In this document: positions 52,748-62,523 of the stretch, one piece after another
Layout: each line of letters opens with the position of its first letter
Position numbering within the stretch: position 1 is the stretch's first letter
Origin: an uncultured Acidobacteriota bacterium
GTDB lineage: Bacteria; Acidobacteriota; Vicinamibacteria; Marinacidobacterales; SMYC01
Length of the DNA: 64,000 nucleotides
Reading direction: 5' to 3'
Assembly: GCA_947259165.1 (NCBI GenBank)
Contig: CAMYKY010000004.1
Coordinates: forward strand, 46,481 to 110,480
Position numbers and translations under genes: made by a program
The notes under the pieces: model-generated
Databases searched by the model: none
Seen by the model: only the letters and a program-made list of their open reading frames with translations
Told to the model about the DNA's origin: nothing

Positions 52748-53749
52748 ATGTCGGCGTTTTTTGAAGGTGACGGCGGGGACGTCGAGGCGCGGGAGGGGAT
52801 TTTGAACGGGACAACGGCAGCCTTGGTTTTTTTTGTACTCGTCGGCATTTCGATGTCGACGGCATTGGGCAATGACGACAGCATCTTGCCGGAGGTTCCG
52901 GACGGGGCGCAGGCGGTGTCGTTGTTCGGAGAGGCCTTGATGTCGTCCGCACCCAGTGACGCGGCGGTTGAGAAGTATTTGGCTGCGAAAGCAGACTATG
53001 AAGCCAATCCGGCGGATGCGGACAACATCATTTGGTACGCACGACGAGCTGCGTATACAGGCGACTACCGCGAAGCCATCCGCATTTTCTCCGAAGGCAT
53101 CGAGCGCTTCCCCAGCGACGCCCGTATGTATCGGCATCGAGGTCATCGATACGTCTCTATCCGGGAGTTCGACCGGGCGATCGTCGACCTAGAGCACGCG
53201 GCGAGCTTGATCGAAGGCACTGCAGACGCCGTCGAGCCGGACGGCTTGCCCAACGCAAAAAACATCCCCATCGGAACGCTGCACAGCAACGTCTGGTATC
53301 ACCTCGGACTTGCGTATTACCTGAACAACGACCTGGAAAACGCGCTGCGCGTCTACCGCACGGCGACACAAAACGCCCGTAACGACGACAAGATCGCCTC
53401 GACCACCCACTGGCTCTACATGACGCTGCGTTTACTCGGACGCGACGCAGAAGCGGAGAAAGCCCTCGAGGCGATTCGCGCGGACATGGACATCATCGAG
53501 AACTTCGTCTACCAGCAACTCTGCCTCTTCTATAAAGGCGAGCTTGCCGAAGACGCCATGACCGGTGGTGACCTAGCGTCGAACGACGCCATGGAGTACG
53601 GCATCGGCAATTGGTACTTCTACAACGGGCAGCCGGACAAAGCGCAAGACGTGTTCGAGCGTTTGATGCAAGGAGAAAGCTGGGCGTCGTTCGGACGCAT
53701 CGCCGCCGAAGCCCACTTGCACCGCACCTCTACGGGCGAGAGCCAATAG
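52748..53749 (+). CDS. TPR-repeat protein with N-terminal signal/anchor
   Basis: AALVFFVLVGISMSTALG anchor; repeated helices (GDYREAIRIFSEGIERFPSDARMYRHRGHRYVSIREFDRAIVDLEHAASL). Start codon uncertain. Confidence 0.72.
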   Translation: MSAFFEGDGGDVEAREGILNGTTAALVFFVLVGISMSTALGNDDSILPEVPDGAQAVSLFGEALMSSAPSDAAVEKYLAAKADYEANPADADNIIWYARRAAYTGDYREAIRIFSEGIERFPSDARMYRHRGHRYVSIREFDRAIVDLEHAASLIEGTADAVEPDGLPNAKNIPIGTLHSNVWYHLGLAYYLNNDLENALRVYRTATQNARNDDKIASTTHWLYMTLRLLGRDAEAEKALEAIRADMDIIENFVYQQLCLFYKGELAEDAMTGGDLASNDAMEYGIGNWYFYNGQPDKAQDVFERLMQGESWASFGRIAAEAHLHRTSTGESQ

Positions 53750-53816
53750 CGCCAGATCTTCCTTTCCATCAGGAGCTTGACGGCGAGCGGGTGGTTCCTC
53801 TACGCTCATCGCATTC

Positions 53817-54887
53817 ATGACATCGCTACCTGATGGAAAGCTACCCAACAAGCTCTTGAAAGAGCTCTTGTCGAAGCTCGCATTCGACGACGTCCATCTC
53901 ACCGTAGGGCCGGCTCCCGGCGAGGACGCCGCGGCAATCGACCGCGGTGATCACTACTTACTGCTTGCCGCCGACCCCATCACGTTTCTGCCGAAACGCA
54001 TCGGTTGGTACGCAGTGCAAGTCAACGCAAACGACATTGCGGCCATGGGGGGCAAGCCCCAATATTTTCTATCGACCATCCTCCTGCCCTCGGGCCAAGC
54101 GACGGATGAGATGGTCCGCGAGATCCTCACCGATATCGGAAGTGCTTGCCGCGAGCTCGGATGCCTCGCCGTGGGCGGCCATACCGAAGTGACGGGAGGG
54201 ATCGATCGGCCGATCGTCGCGGGCGCCATGGTAGGCGAGGTCGAGCGCGAAAGACTGGTCACGTCGGCTGGTGCCACTCCCGGCAACATGGTGCTCATTA
54301 CCAAGGGGGTCGCGGTCGAAGCGACGGCAATCCTCGCGCAGGAGAAGGCTGACGAGATTCGCAAGGAGTTCGGCGACACATTCCTCGACAAAGCGTCTCG
54401 ATTCCTTGACGATCCCGGACTCTCGATCGTCCCCGACGCTACCGCGGCCGCTGATGCCGGCGGGGTCACTGCGATGCACGACGTGACCGAGGGAGGAGTC
54501 GCCACCGCCCTGTGGGAGTTGGCTGAAGCGTCCGGCGTCGGGCTGGTCGTGAGTGTGTCGGAGATCCCACGCTTTTGGGAGTCTACGCAACTCGCCGAGC
54601 ACTTTCATTTCGATTTGTTGGGGGCGATTGGCTCGGGCGCGCTCGTTTTGACCGTGAGCGAGCCCGAGACCAAGGGCGTTCTCGAGAGCCTAGAAGAGCA
54701 CGGAGTCGAAGGGTTCGTGATCGGTCGCGTGACGGAACAAGATCAGGGCGTCAAGATGCTACGTGGCCAAGAACAAGTGGACCTTCCGCGGTTCCCAACG
54801 GACGAAGTCTCGAGAGTTCTCGCCACGAGCTCCGCCGCCTCGGCGAGCTCGGACACTTCGGCCATCTCGGGAAATGAAGAGAGTTGA
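53817..54887 (+). CDS. AIR synthase-related protein (HypE/PurM-like fold)
   Basis: GPAPGEDAAAIDRGDHYLLLAADPITF, VQVNANDIAAMGGKPQYFLSTILLP, AVGGHTEVTGGIDRPIVAGAMVG. C-terminus lacks a HypE-type terminal Cys. Confidence 0.82.
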   Translation: MTSLPDGKLPNKLLKELLSKLAFDDVHLTVGPAPGEDAAAIDRGDHYLLLAADPITFLPKRIGWYAVQVNANDIAAMGGKPQYFLSTILLPSGQATDEMVREILTDIGSACRELGCLAVGGHTEVTGGIDRPIVAGAMVGEVERERLVTSAGATPGNMVLITKGVAVEATAILAQEKADEIRKEFGDTFLDKASRFLDDPGLSIVPDATAAADAGGVTAMHDVTEGGVATALWELAEASGVGLVVSVSEIPRFWESTQLAEHFHFDLLGAIGSGALVLTVSEPETKGVLESLEEHGVEGFVIGRVTEQDQGVKMLRGQEQVDLPRFPTDEVSRVLATSSAASASSDTSAISGNEES

Positions 54888-55315
54888 ACACGCCGCTATC
54901 GACTGCAGCAAAACTCTGCCTGTCCGCATCCGGCTTTTTTTTGTTGGCAGGATTGTGTTTCGGCGTCTGGAAGTATTGGCACATTTTCAATAGTTTTGAT
55001 CATCGCGCTCCGGTTTACGTCGACATCGCGCATCGCGCGTCGCTTCTCTATAGCTTCGCCGCTCTCGTCATGATGACGCTCGTTGCGTACTCGCCGTACT
55101 CAATAACCGTGCAACTGATAGCCACCGTGGTGCCAATCTTCTTCTTCGCGGCCGCCATCGCCTCGTACGTGTTGCACGGTTTTCGCGACGACACCGAAAA
55201 TCAGTTCGAGCAGAGAAATTTTATGACGACTTGGGGGATGGTGGCTCTCGTCGCCGGCGAAATCGGCGGGATTTCCATTTTGCTGTGGGGATTTCTAGCT
55301 AACGAGGTCTTTTGA
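54884..55315 (+). CDS. Small membrane protein, about 4 TM, unknown function
   Basis: 143 aa, four hydrophobic segments; start/stop overlaps with both neighbouring genes imply an operon. Confidence 0.6.
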   Translation: MNTPLSTAAKLCLSASGFFLLAGLCFGVWKYWHIFNSFDHRAPVYVDIAHRASLLYSFAALVMMTLVAYSPYSITVQLIATVVPIFFFAAAIASYVLHGFRDDTENQFEQRNFMTTWGMVALVAGEIGGISILLWGFLANEVF

Positions 55316-57859
55316 GTGAGCCCGCGCTCGCGCATCGCCCCCGCTCTGACGCTGCTTGCGATCGCACTACTTCCTTTCGTCTTTCACTGGAAGCTGTTCG
55401 CACTCGATGTCGAGGAGCGGAAGATCTTTCGCGGCGATTTTCTCAATCAGCACTATGTTTGGAAAAGTTACGCGCTCTCGCGGGTCGCCAAAGGTGAACT
55501 TCCACTTTGGAACCCGCACGTTCTCGGAGGCGTGTCGATCCACGCGAATCCGCAAGTCGGAATTTTCTACCCGCCCACTTACCTGCTCTTGCCGTTTCAG
55601 CTCGACGGCCAAGTGAACTACGTCGCCCTGGAAGCGTACCAACTGCTGCACCAGGTGTTCGCCGGCCTCGGGATGTGGCTTTTGATGCGCTCGTTCGGCG
55701 TTTCGAATCTCGGCGGGCTCATCGCGGCTCTGGTTTTCACTTTCACGGGGTTTTTCACGACGCCGGGACACCACGCCATCGTCCTCACGGCAAGCTGGAT
55801 TCCCTGGACACTCTTCGTGGTGAATCGTGCGCTGCACGCGCCCGGCACCGCACCGATGGGCGTCGTCGCGCTCGTCGTCGCGGCGATGGTCCTGGCCGGA
55901 CACCCACAGGTGGCTTATTACGGGATCTTACTGGCGATAGCGTTCGCACTCGCGACTGGAGGTCTCAGAAGAACTTGCATCCGCATCGTCCCCGCGGCAC
56001 TGTTGGCACTCGGCATCAGCGCTGTGCAGCTGCTGCCTACCTATCGGCTCGCACAGGACTCGTCACGATCGGATTTGGGCTATGAGTACTCGACATCGTT
56101 CGCATTGTCCCCGTACTCGTTGTCGGCCGCGTTTGTCCCGCGGGAACAGGTTCGTTTGCCGGGCCAAGCCGACGCCGCACCACTTCACCTCTACGCGGGC
56201 ATCGGCACTTTGCTTCTAGCCGCCGTGGGACTCCTGCTCGCGCCGGAGCGATGGCGCCTGTTTTTTGCAGCGTCCGCTCTCGTGGCACTGTTTCTGTCCT
56301 TCGGCGACGATTCGCCCCTGTTTGATTGGTTCTATGCCGCGGTTCCCGGCTTCAGGAAATTCCGCGTCCCCTATCGGCTCCTTGGAATCTACACGCTGGG
56401 CATGGCTGTTCTTGCCGGGCTCGGCGTGCAGGTGCTCGAAGACGCGGGCCGCAGGGTTCGACTTCGGTTGCGGGGGATCGTCAGGGCGGCGTTCGTCGTG
56501 TTGGCTCTGCTCGGAGCCTGGATCGCGTACCTTCACTCGAGCACACTGAGCACCGGTGCGCTCGAGCCGGAGCAAATCGAGCGCCTCATCGGCGGCGGGT
56601 ACTGGGCGGTCCTGTTGGGCACGTTGAACGTCGTTCTTCTCACCTATGTGATTTGGCGCCCGAAAGAGCGTTGGGTTGTTCCAGTCCTCCTCGCCATCAC
56701 GATCGTGGATCTGGGAGCGTTCGTGAAGGATCGGGGCGAGCATCCGTACCGTACGCTGGCACGCGCGGGCGAGCGAGTGGTCCATTCCATGGTCCGCTCG
56801 CAAGGCGAACGCAGCCGTTACGTTTCCGAATCCAACCTCGAGAACTACGCGATCCTCCACGGCGTGGACTTCGCGGGGGGTCACGCCGCACTCGTCGATG
56901 CCCGTTATTCCGAGCTGCTCGATCTGAGCCACTCGAGCGCGAACGCGCTCGCGCTTCTAAACGTCAAGTTCATCGCGCGTGGTGCATCACCGGCCAACTA
57001 CCCTTGGTGTGGGTCACGCTTCTCGTCACCGCTGCCACTCGTCGATATCGTTCCTGAGCTCGCACCGGCATCGATCCGCGTGCTGCCCGCAGTCGCAGCG
57101 TCGAGCTTCCGGCTCGATTGGCACTCCTTGGGGGCGCCGACGAGCATCGAGATCGAGCTTGCCGGCACCACCCATCGCCTCGAGCCAGGAACTCCGCTCG
57201 AGGTTCGTTTCGAGGAGACGCAAACGATCGAAGGCTTTACTGTACGACTCGATACGCCGAGCGACGGAGTCAGCGTCGACTCTATCGAGATCGATCTGAA
57301 CCCATTGGGGCTCAAAGCAGATTTCCTCGCAGTCGATGGCATCAAGATCAACTTGCACGCGTTGCCCCGCGCCTACTTCATGGTGCCGTCGCCGGTGCCG
57401 GCCGAGCTTCAGACGCTCGAAAGCCTAAGGTGTTGGAGCGTGCATCAGGGGGTGCAGGTTCAAGACGCGGAGACCGGCGAAGGGGCATCCGGCTTCTTCC
57501 GCAAGGACGCGGCGAGAATTCATCACTATCAACCCGAGACGGTCGAGCTCGAAACGCGCTCGCCCCGCGACGGCTTCGTGGTGCTGGCGGACACGTTTCG
57601 CCCCGGGTGGGTCGCCGACGTCGATGGCGTAGAAGCCCCGATCCTGAGAGCCCAATGGACGATGCGCGCGGTGGCCGTGCCCGCGGGCGAGCACCGGGTG
57701 ACATTTCGGTACCGCCCGGATTCGCTGCGATTGGGTGCGATCGCGACCGGCACATCCTTATTAATAACGATCGCGTTGCTGGCGGTAGCGTGGCTCCCCC
57801 CTCGCACAACAGCCCGTCTCGACGAGCCCCCCGATGACGATTTCGTCGCCGCACCCTGA
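55316..57859 (+). CDS. YfhO-family integral membrane protein
   Basis: LPLWNPHVLGGVSIHANPQVGIFYPPTYLLLPF, large multi-TM region, C-terminal DGFVVLADTFRPGWVADVDGVEAPILRAQWTMRAVAVPAGEHRVTFRYRP typical of YfhO. Confidence 0.88.
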   Translation: MSPRSRIAPALTLLAIALLPFVFHWKLFALDVEERKIFRGDFLNQHYVWKSYALSRVAKGELPLWNPHVLGGVSIHANPQVGIFYPPTYLLLPFQLDGQVNYVALEAYQLLHQVFAGLGMWLLMRSFGVSNLGGLIAALVFTFTGFFTTPGHHAIVLTASWIPWTLFVVNRALHAPGTAPMGVVALVVAAMVLAGHPQVAYYGILLAIAFALATGGLRRTCIRIVPAALLALGISAVQLLPTYRLAQDSSRSDLGYEYSTSFALSPYSLSAAFVPREQVRLPGQADAAPLHLYAGIGTLLLAAVGLLLAPERWRLFFAASALVALFLSFGDDSPLFDWFYAAVPGFRKFRVPYRLLGIYTLGMAVLAGLGVQVLEDAGRRVRLRLRGIVRAAFVVLALLGAWIAYLHSSTLSTGALEPEQIERLIGGGYWAVLLGTLNVVLLTYVIWRPKERWVVPVLLAITIVDLGAFVKDRGEHPYRTLARAGERVVHSMVRSQGERSRYVSESNLENYAILHGVDFAGGHAALVDARYSELLDLSHSSANALALLNVKFIARGASPANYPWCGSRFSSPLPLVDIVPELAPASIRVLPAVAASSFRLDWHSLGAPTSIEIELAGTTHRLEPGTPLEVRFEETQTIEGFTVRLDTPSDGVSVDSIEIDLNPLGLKADFLAVDGIKINLHALPRAYFMVPSPVPAELQTLESLRCWSVHQGVQVQDAETGEGASGFFRKDAARIHHYQPETVELETRSPRDGFVVLADTFRPGWVADVDGVEAPILRAQWTMRAVAVPAGEHRVTFRYRPDSLRLGAIATGTSLLITIALLAVAWLPPRTTARLDEPPDDDFVAAP

Positions 57860-57874
57860 TCTTTGCCGCCCCAA

Positions 57875-57904
57875 CGAATACGCCTGAAATCCCGGGGGTA
57901 TTCG
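57875..57904 (+). terminator. Possible hairpin terminator after yfhO-like gene
   Basis: cgaatac-N16-gtattcg stem (7 bp), followed by ggttttcg; weak U-tract. Confidence 0.35.
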
Positions 57905-57979
57905 GTTTTCGCAGCAGCAGTTTTCTGGGGGATGAATCCCTCAGCTCGACAAAAAGCGTCACCCTCCAGATTTCATTTC

Positions 57980-58010
57980 TTGACACGCCCTCTCCGTTAC
58001 TCGCTATTTG
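57980..58010 (+). promoter_or_regulatory. Possible sigma-70-type promoter for the HEAT/HD-GYP/GGDEF genes
   Basis: TTGACA (57980-57985) with TATTTG at 58005-58010; spacing 19 bp, weak -10. Confidence 0.3.
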
Positions 58011-58081
58011 ACAGCAGTTTACGGCCAACTCTCGGCTGGTCCGGATATTGCTAGTTTGGCCACGGAGGATTCTCCCTCAAA

Positions 58082-59815
58082 TTGTCGACCGAGAACGTAT
58101 TGCGCGAAAATCCCGCCACGGAAGTGGGTCACGCTCCCGAGAACCAACGCCACCACGGTGTCCGAGAGCTGATGCGCTTGCTGGTCAAGGCTCAGAAAAC
58201 ACAGCGGCTGTACGACGGCAACAACGCAGTTTCGGAGCGGCTCGCAGCTGACCTGTTCGAGCGTATGACGGAATTTCTCGCAGCCGAGGGGGAAATCCAA
58301 TTGGTCGTGCTCGAGTTCCATCTAAAGTTCGAGGAGGAGGTCGTCTACGATAGTCAGGATCGTAACAACAGTCTCGCGTTTCTGCTGTACCGTGACGGCG
58401 TCCGGCGACTGAGTTTTCATCCGGGGCTCGAGCTCGACGAACTGCAGGCGTTTGTGAGCTGCCTCAACCGGGTGGCGGTGCTCGCCAACGAACAAGACGA
58501 CCTGGTGACACTTTTCTGGGACCAGGATTTCCACGCGATTCGCTACTTCGCGATCGAGGAGCTATCGAATCAGGAGTCCTACCCACGCCTCGAGGATCAA
58601 CTCGCTTCCGGAGACCTCGACTGCGAGGGTGCTATCGGCGGCGGCGAAGGAGTGAGTCTCGACCTGGAACAGCCGGTGAGCTCCGTTCCGGTGGAGGCCT
58701 GCCGGCTCGAGGACGCCGAGATAGACGCCTTGCGGGCCGAGCTGGCCAGCGAGGTCGCCATGCCATTCCAACACGTCGTAGCAGAGCTTGCGATCGAGTT
58801 GACGCTTCTGGACGAAGACGATGGCCAACAGCTCGACCTCGTTCGTCACCTCGTCGCAATCAGCGACCGACTCATTGTCGATGGCGCGCTCGGCGAACTC
58901 GCCGCAATGGAAGAGCACATGGACGGTCTCGCGACCATGGTCTTCGGCAACGAGGAGCGCGTTCGAGACCTGGCCTCCGCGTTTACGAAACACCTGTCGG
59001 AACGCGCACGCGTCGAGGCGTTTCTTGCAAAAGTCGACGAGCACAACGCACCCAAACCCGAGGTGCTGACTGCGTATCTGGCGCGCATGGGGTCCGCCTG
59101 CACCGACGTGCTCCTCACTTGGATGGGCCGACTCTCCTCGTCCGCGTACCGCCGCGCGGTCACGAACGCAGTCTTGGTATCCGAAGACGGGGGTCTGAGC
59201 ACCCTGGCGACGAATCTGCCCGTTGATGCGTCGAGCGCGACACCCCGGGACCAGCTCGAACGCCGACAATTCGTCCGTGAGCTGCTCTACGCGTTGTCGC
59301 ATCACCCAGCCGAACGTGCGATCCCGCTGCTCGAGCGACTTCTCGGCGCGAGCGATCTCGAGACCCGTCGCGAGAGTTTCGTTGCCATCAGCCGATATCC
59401 GGACGAGCGTGTCGACGAGATTTCATTGGCGCAACTGAAGGATCGCGATCCAGAAATCCGTGCAACTGCGCTCGATACTCTCGTGCGTCGCGGAAAGAAA
59501 GATCTCGGACAGCGTGCCCTCGGTCAAGCCCTCCGCACGCGCGATCTCGATGAGCAACCACTCAACGAGAAACGGCGCTTTTTCGCAGCCGTCGCCAAAC
59601 TTTGCGGGGACTCCGCCCTGGAAGAATTGAGCCAGCATTTGACCGGCGAGGAGGATCGCTGGTTCACGTCAAAAAGGGACAAGGAGCTCGCAGAAGCGGT
59701 GGCTCATGGGATCCGAATGATCGGAACCGATCGAGCGAAAGATATTCTGAAACGTTGCTCGGAGGACGGCGCCCGTTTTGTTCGCGCGGCGTGCGCGAAG
59801 GAGCTAGACCTATGA
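58082..59815 (+). CDS. HEAT-repeat-containing signalling-associated protein
   Basis: C-terminal HEAT-like repeats (LLERLLGASDLETRRESFVAISRYPDERVDEISLAQLKDRDPEIRATALDTLVRRG); TTG start as given by the ORF track. Confidence 0.7.
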   Translation: MSTENVLRENPATEVGHAPENQRHHGVRELMRLLVKAQKTQRLYDGNNAVSERLAADLFERMTEFLAAEGEIQLVVLEFHLKFEEEVVYDSQDRNNSLAFLLYRDGVRRLSFHPGLELDELQAFVSCLNRVAVLANEQDDLVTLFWDQDFHAIRYFAIEELSNQESYPRLEDQLASGDLDCEGAIGGGEGVSLDLEQPVSSVPVEACRLEDAEIDALRAELASEVAMPFQHVVAELAIELTLLDEDDGQQLDLVRHLVAISDRLIVDGALGELAAMEEHMDGLATMVFGNEERVRDLASAFTKHLSERARVEAFLAKVDEHNAPKPEVLTAYLARMGSACTDVLLTWMGRLSSSAYRRAVTNAVLVSEDGGLSTLATNLPVDASSATPRDQLERRQFVRELLYALSHHPAERAIPLLERLLGASDLETRRESFVAISRYPDERVDEISLAQLKDRDPEIRATALDTLVRRGKKDLGQRALGQALRTRDLDEQPLNEKRRFFAAVAKLCGDSALEELSQHLTGEEDRWFTSKRDKELAEAVAHGIRMIGTDRAKDILKRCSEDGARFVRAACAKELDL

Positions 59816-61279
59816 GCGTCGCCGTCGCGACGAAAACGTCGGCGTCGAACATGGACAATCGCGTGTTCCTCGAACGCTCGCGTGACGCCTTGCAACAGCT
59901 CGCCGTTCTCCTGCGCAATTCCTACCTGCACGATCTCGCAAACCAGGTGTTCGAAGAGCCCCTCGCGAAAGCAGAAGAGGTGTTGGGACAATTGCTGCAA
60001 AGCGAGGGCCAGTTCCGACTCGAGCGGGGCGGGGAGGAGTTATTCGCGAACGGTGTACGGCTCAGGATGGAAATCAGAACCCTCCACGCCTACAAGTACG
60101 TCCTGAACGAGCTCCAAAAACGCGATTTTGGCGGCATCGCTTTCGAGTCCCCGCCTTCGGCAGAATCACTCGTCGCGCTCCTCGTGGCCTTGTCGAAGCA
60201 TCGAGCGGTGGACCCGGACGACGACGCCTCACCGCTTCTTCTCGGCGTGGTCAACGGGGAGCTCGCACAACGCGGCATCGCCGAGATCCGGCTTCTCGAG
60301 GTGCGCGAAGAACCACCCGTCGACGACGAGGTCAAAGCACCGGACCGGCGCGATCGAGCCGTGAACGCCTACCAACAGGCCCTCGATTTCATTCGCGACT
60401 CGATGCTCAACGCAGACTCACCGGCTCAAGTGAACCTTAGCCAAGCGAACGGTCCAGAAACTCGTCGACCTGAGCTACGAGGAAGGCGGGGGATTTTCAC
60501 TCGCCGGCATGGCTTCGATCAAACAACACGACGACTACACGTTCAACCACATGGTGAACGTGTGTGTTCTCGCAATCGCATTTGGTCAACGGCTAGGTTT
60601 GAGAAGGCAAGACCTAGCACAACTCGGCTTGTGCGCTCTGTATCACGACATGGGAAAGCTTCATATTCCTCTCGAGGTTCTCAACGCCAACACCAACCTG
60701 TCCGAGAAGGAATGGGCCGTCATGGGAAACCATACGGTTTTCGCGGCACGAACTTTGTTTCCCTTGATCGAGGCGGACCGCGGCACCGTGAACCGCATTC
60801 TCACCGCACTCCAGCACCATCTCCGTTACGACGGCGCCGGCTACCCGCGCCTTCGGATTCGTACGACCCAGAGCCTCTACGCGCGCATTACTGCCATTGT
60901 CGACACCTTCGACGCAATGACGACGAAGCGAATCTATCAACGGCAGTACCTCCCCGACGAGGCGATCGCTCTGCTGCACCGCTTCGCGGGCGAACGCTAT
61001 GACCCTCTTCTGGTCAAAGCGTTCGTCAACTGTATGGGTATCTACCCTATCGGCTCGACGGTTGCGCTATCGACGGGCGAGCTCGCTGTGGTCGTCGAGT
61101 CCAACCCAGATCCCGATCGCATCCATCAACCCAAGGTCCGCATCGTGACCGACAACGCCCAACTCACCGTACCGGCGCAGTTCGTCGATTTGTCTCATCC
61201 AGTGCACCGGGGACGAACCATCCGGCACTGCGTCGACCCTGAAAAGTACGGCATCAACAGCTCACATTATGTCTTCTGA
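59812..61279 (+). pseudogene. HD-GYP domain phosphodiesterase, interrupted by a frameshift near 60433-60442
   Basis: N-terminal part in frame 1 (MSVAVATKTSASNMDNRVFLERSRD...LNADSPAQVNL), remainder in frame 2 (AKRTVQKLVDLSYEEGGGFSLAGMASIKQHDDYTFNHMVNV...LYHDMGKLHIP...HHLRYDGAGYP). Confidence 0.8.
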
Positions 61280-62339
61280 AAAGAAAACCCCTTTGAAAGC
61301 TGCCGACACCCGGTCGAATCGCCCGATCCTGTGGATCGGGGGGCGCGGCCTCCCCAGCGGGGCAACCGGGAAAAAACTGGTTGCGCTCGGATACCCGCTG
61401 TATTGGGAGCCGTCGTCCGGGCAGGCCGCTCGCGCTGTGGCGACGTTGCAACCCGTCATGGTCGTGGTCGAGTCGGAGAGGATCACCGATTCGCTGCGTG
61501 CGTTTCTGTTTACTATCACGGAGCTCAGATCGACCATCGACATGGTCGCGTTTCAGTTACGCAAAAGCGAGCCTCGCGTTCCCGTTGCCGGTTTCGACGG
61601 AACGCTTTTGAAAGGAAGCGGTCTGATTCCCCAGATTAGGGCCGTGCTCGCGGCGGTGGAAGGCAGCAGAGTTTTCAAGTCCGCCGGGATTCGTGCACAG
61701 AAGCGAATCGCCAAGCTGCGGACGGAGCTCGACCGCCTGCGGACGCTGGCGGTGCGCGACGACTTGACGAGTCTGTACAACCTTCGGTTCTTCAATCGCT
61801 CCCTCGAGACCGAACACCAGCGAGCGACCCGTTTCGGTCGGAGCTATACCCTCATATTTCTGGATCTCGACGGACTCCGAGAAGTCAACGCCCGTCGCGG
61901 TCACCTTGCCGGCGGGCAAGTCTTGAAAGACGTCGGCGAGTTCCTGAAAGGGCGCATCCGACGCATCGACCTCCCCGCACGCATTGGCGGGGACGAGTTC
62001 GTGGTCATCTGTCCCGAGACAACCAAAGCCGCTGCGCGGCTCGTCGCCGATCGACTCAGGCAAGGCATTCAAAGACTCCAAGACTCCCGCGGAAAGTCGC
62101 TCGGCATCACCGCCAGCATCGGGGTCGCGTCTTTTCCGGAAGACGGCGACCTTCCCGAAGACGTCTTGCAACGCGCGGACCGTGCCTTGTACGAGGCAAA
62201 GGCCCTCGGCAAGAACCGCGTCTGCTGCTGGGGCGAGTTCGTCACCGACGACGACGAGAAAAGCTTCCTCGGCTCTGTCCACCACACCGACGACGCCACA
62301 CCGATCCAGCGCACGAAGAAGAAGCCGACGGTGAATTGA
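61269..62339 (+). CDS. GGDEF-domain diguanylate cyclase
   Basis: DDLTSLYNLRFFNRSLETEHQRATRFGRSYTLIFLDLDGLREVN; RRIDLPARIGGDEFVVI (intact GGDEF plus RxxD I-site). Confidence 0.93.
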   Translation: MSSEKKTPLKAADTRSNRPILWIGGRGLPSGATGKKLVALGYPLYWEPSSGQAARAVATLQPVMVVVESERITDSLRAFLFTITELRSTIDMVAFQLRKSEPRVPVAGFDGTLLKGSGLIPQIRAVLAAVEGSRVFKSAGIRAQKRIAKLRTELDRLRTLAVRDDLTSLYNLRFFNRSLETEHQRATRFGRSYTLIFLDLDGLREVNARRGHLAGGQVLKDVGEFLKGRIRRIDLPARIGGDEFVVICPETTKAAARLVADRLRQGIQRLQDSRGKSLGITASIGVASFPEDGDLPEDVLQRADRALYEAKALGKNRVCCWGEFVTDDDEKSFLGSVHHTDDATPIQRTKKKPTVN

Positions 62340-62340
62340 A

Positions 62341-62508
62341 GCGGCGATCGGTATACGGCTAACGGCATACCGCATACGGGTTAGTCGCGTGGTGCCTGTA
62401 ACCAGTCATCTCTCTAAGCGGCACGACCCTGCTCGATCAGCAACGACGCCCGCAACCGGCAAGTTGTAAGAACCGTATACGGTATACCGTATACCGAAAC
62501 CGTTCTGA
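62341..62508 (-). repeat. Dispersed GCATACGG-terminated element, copy C (diverged; same orientation as copy B)
   Basis: Left arm cggtatacggctaacggcataccgcatacggg; right arm gcaaccggcaagttgtaagaaccgtatacggtataccgtatacc; compare copy B caaccggcaccgtaagcggcgaccgtatgcc. Confidence 0.65.
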
Positions 62509-62523
62509 TACCATACCCGCCGT

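Noticed and set aside
59602-59811. Upstream start of ORF 59602-61002
   Set aside because: Overlaps the 3' end of the HEAT gene out of frame; ATG 59812 with start/stop overlap is the natural start.
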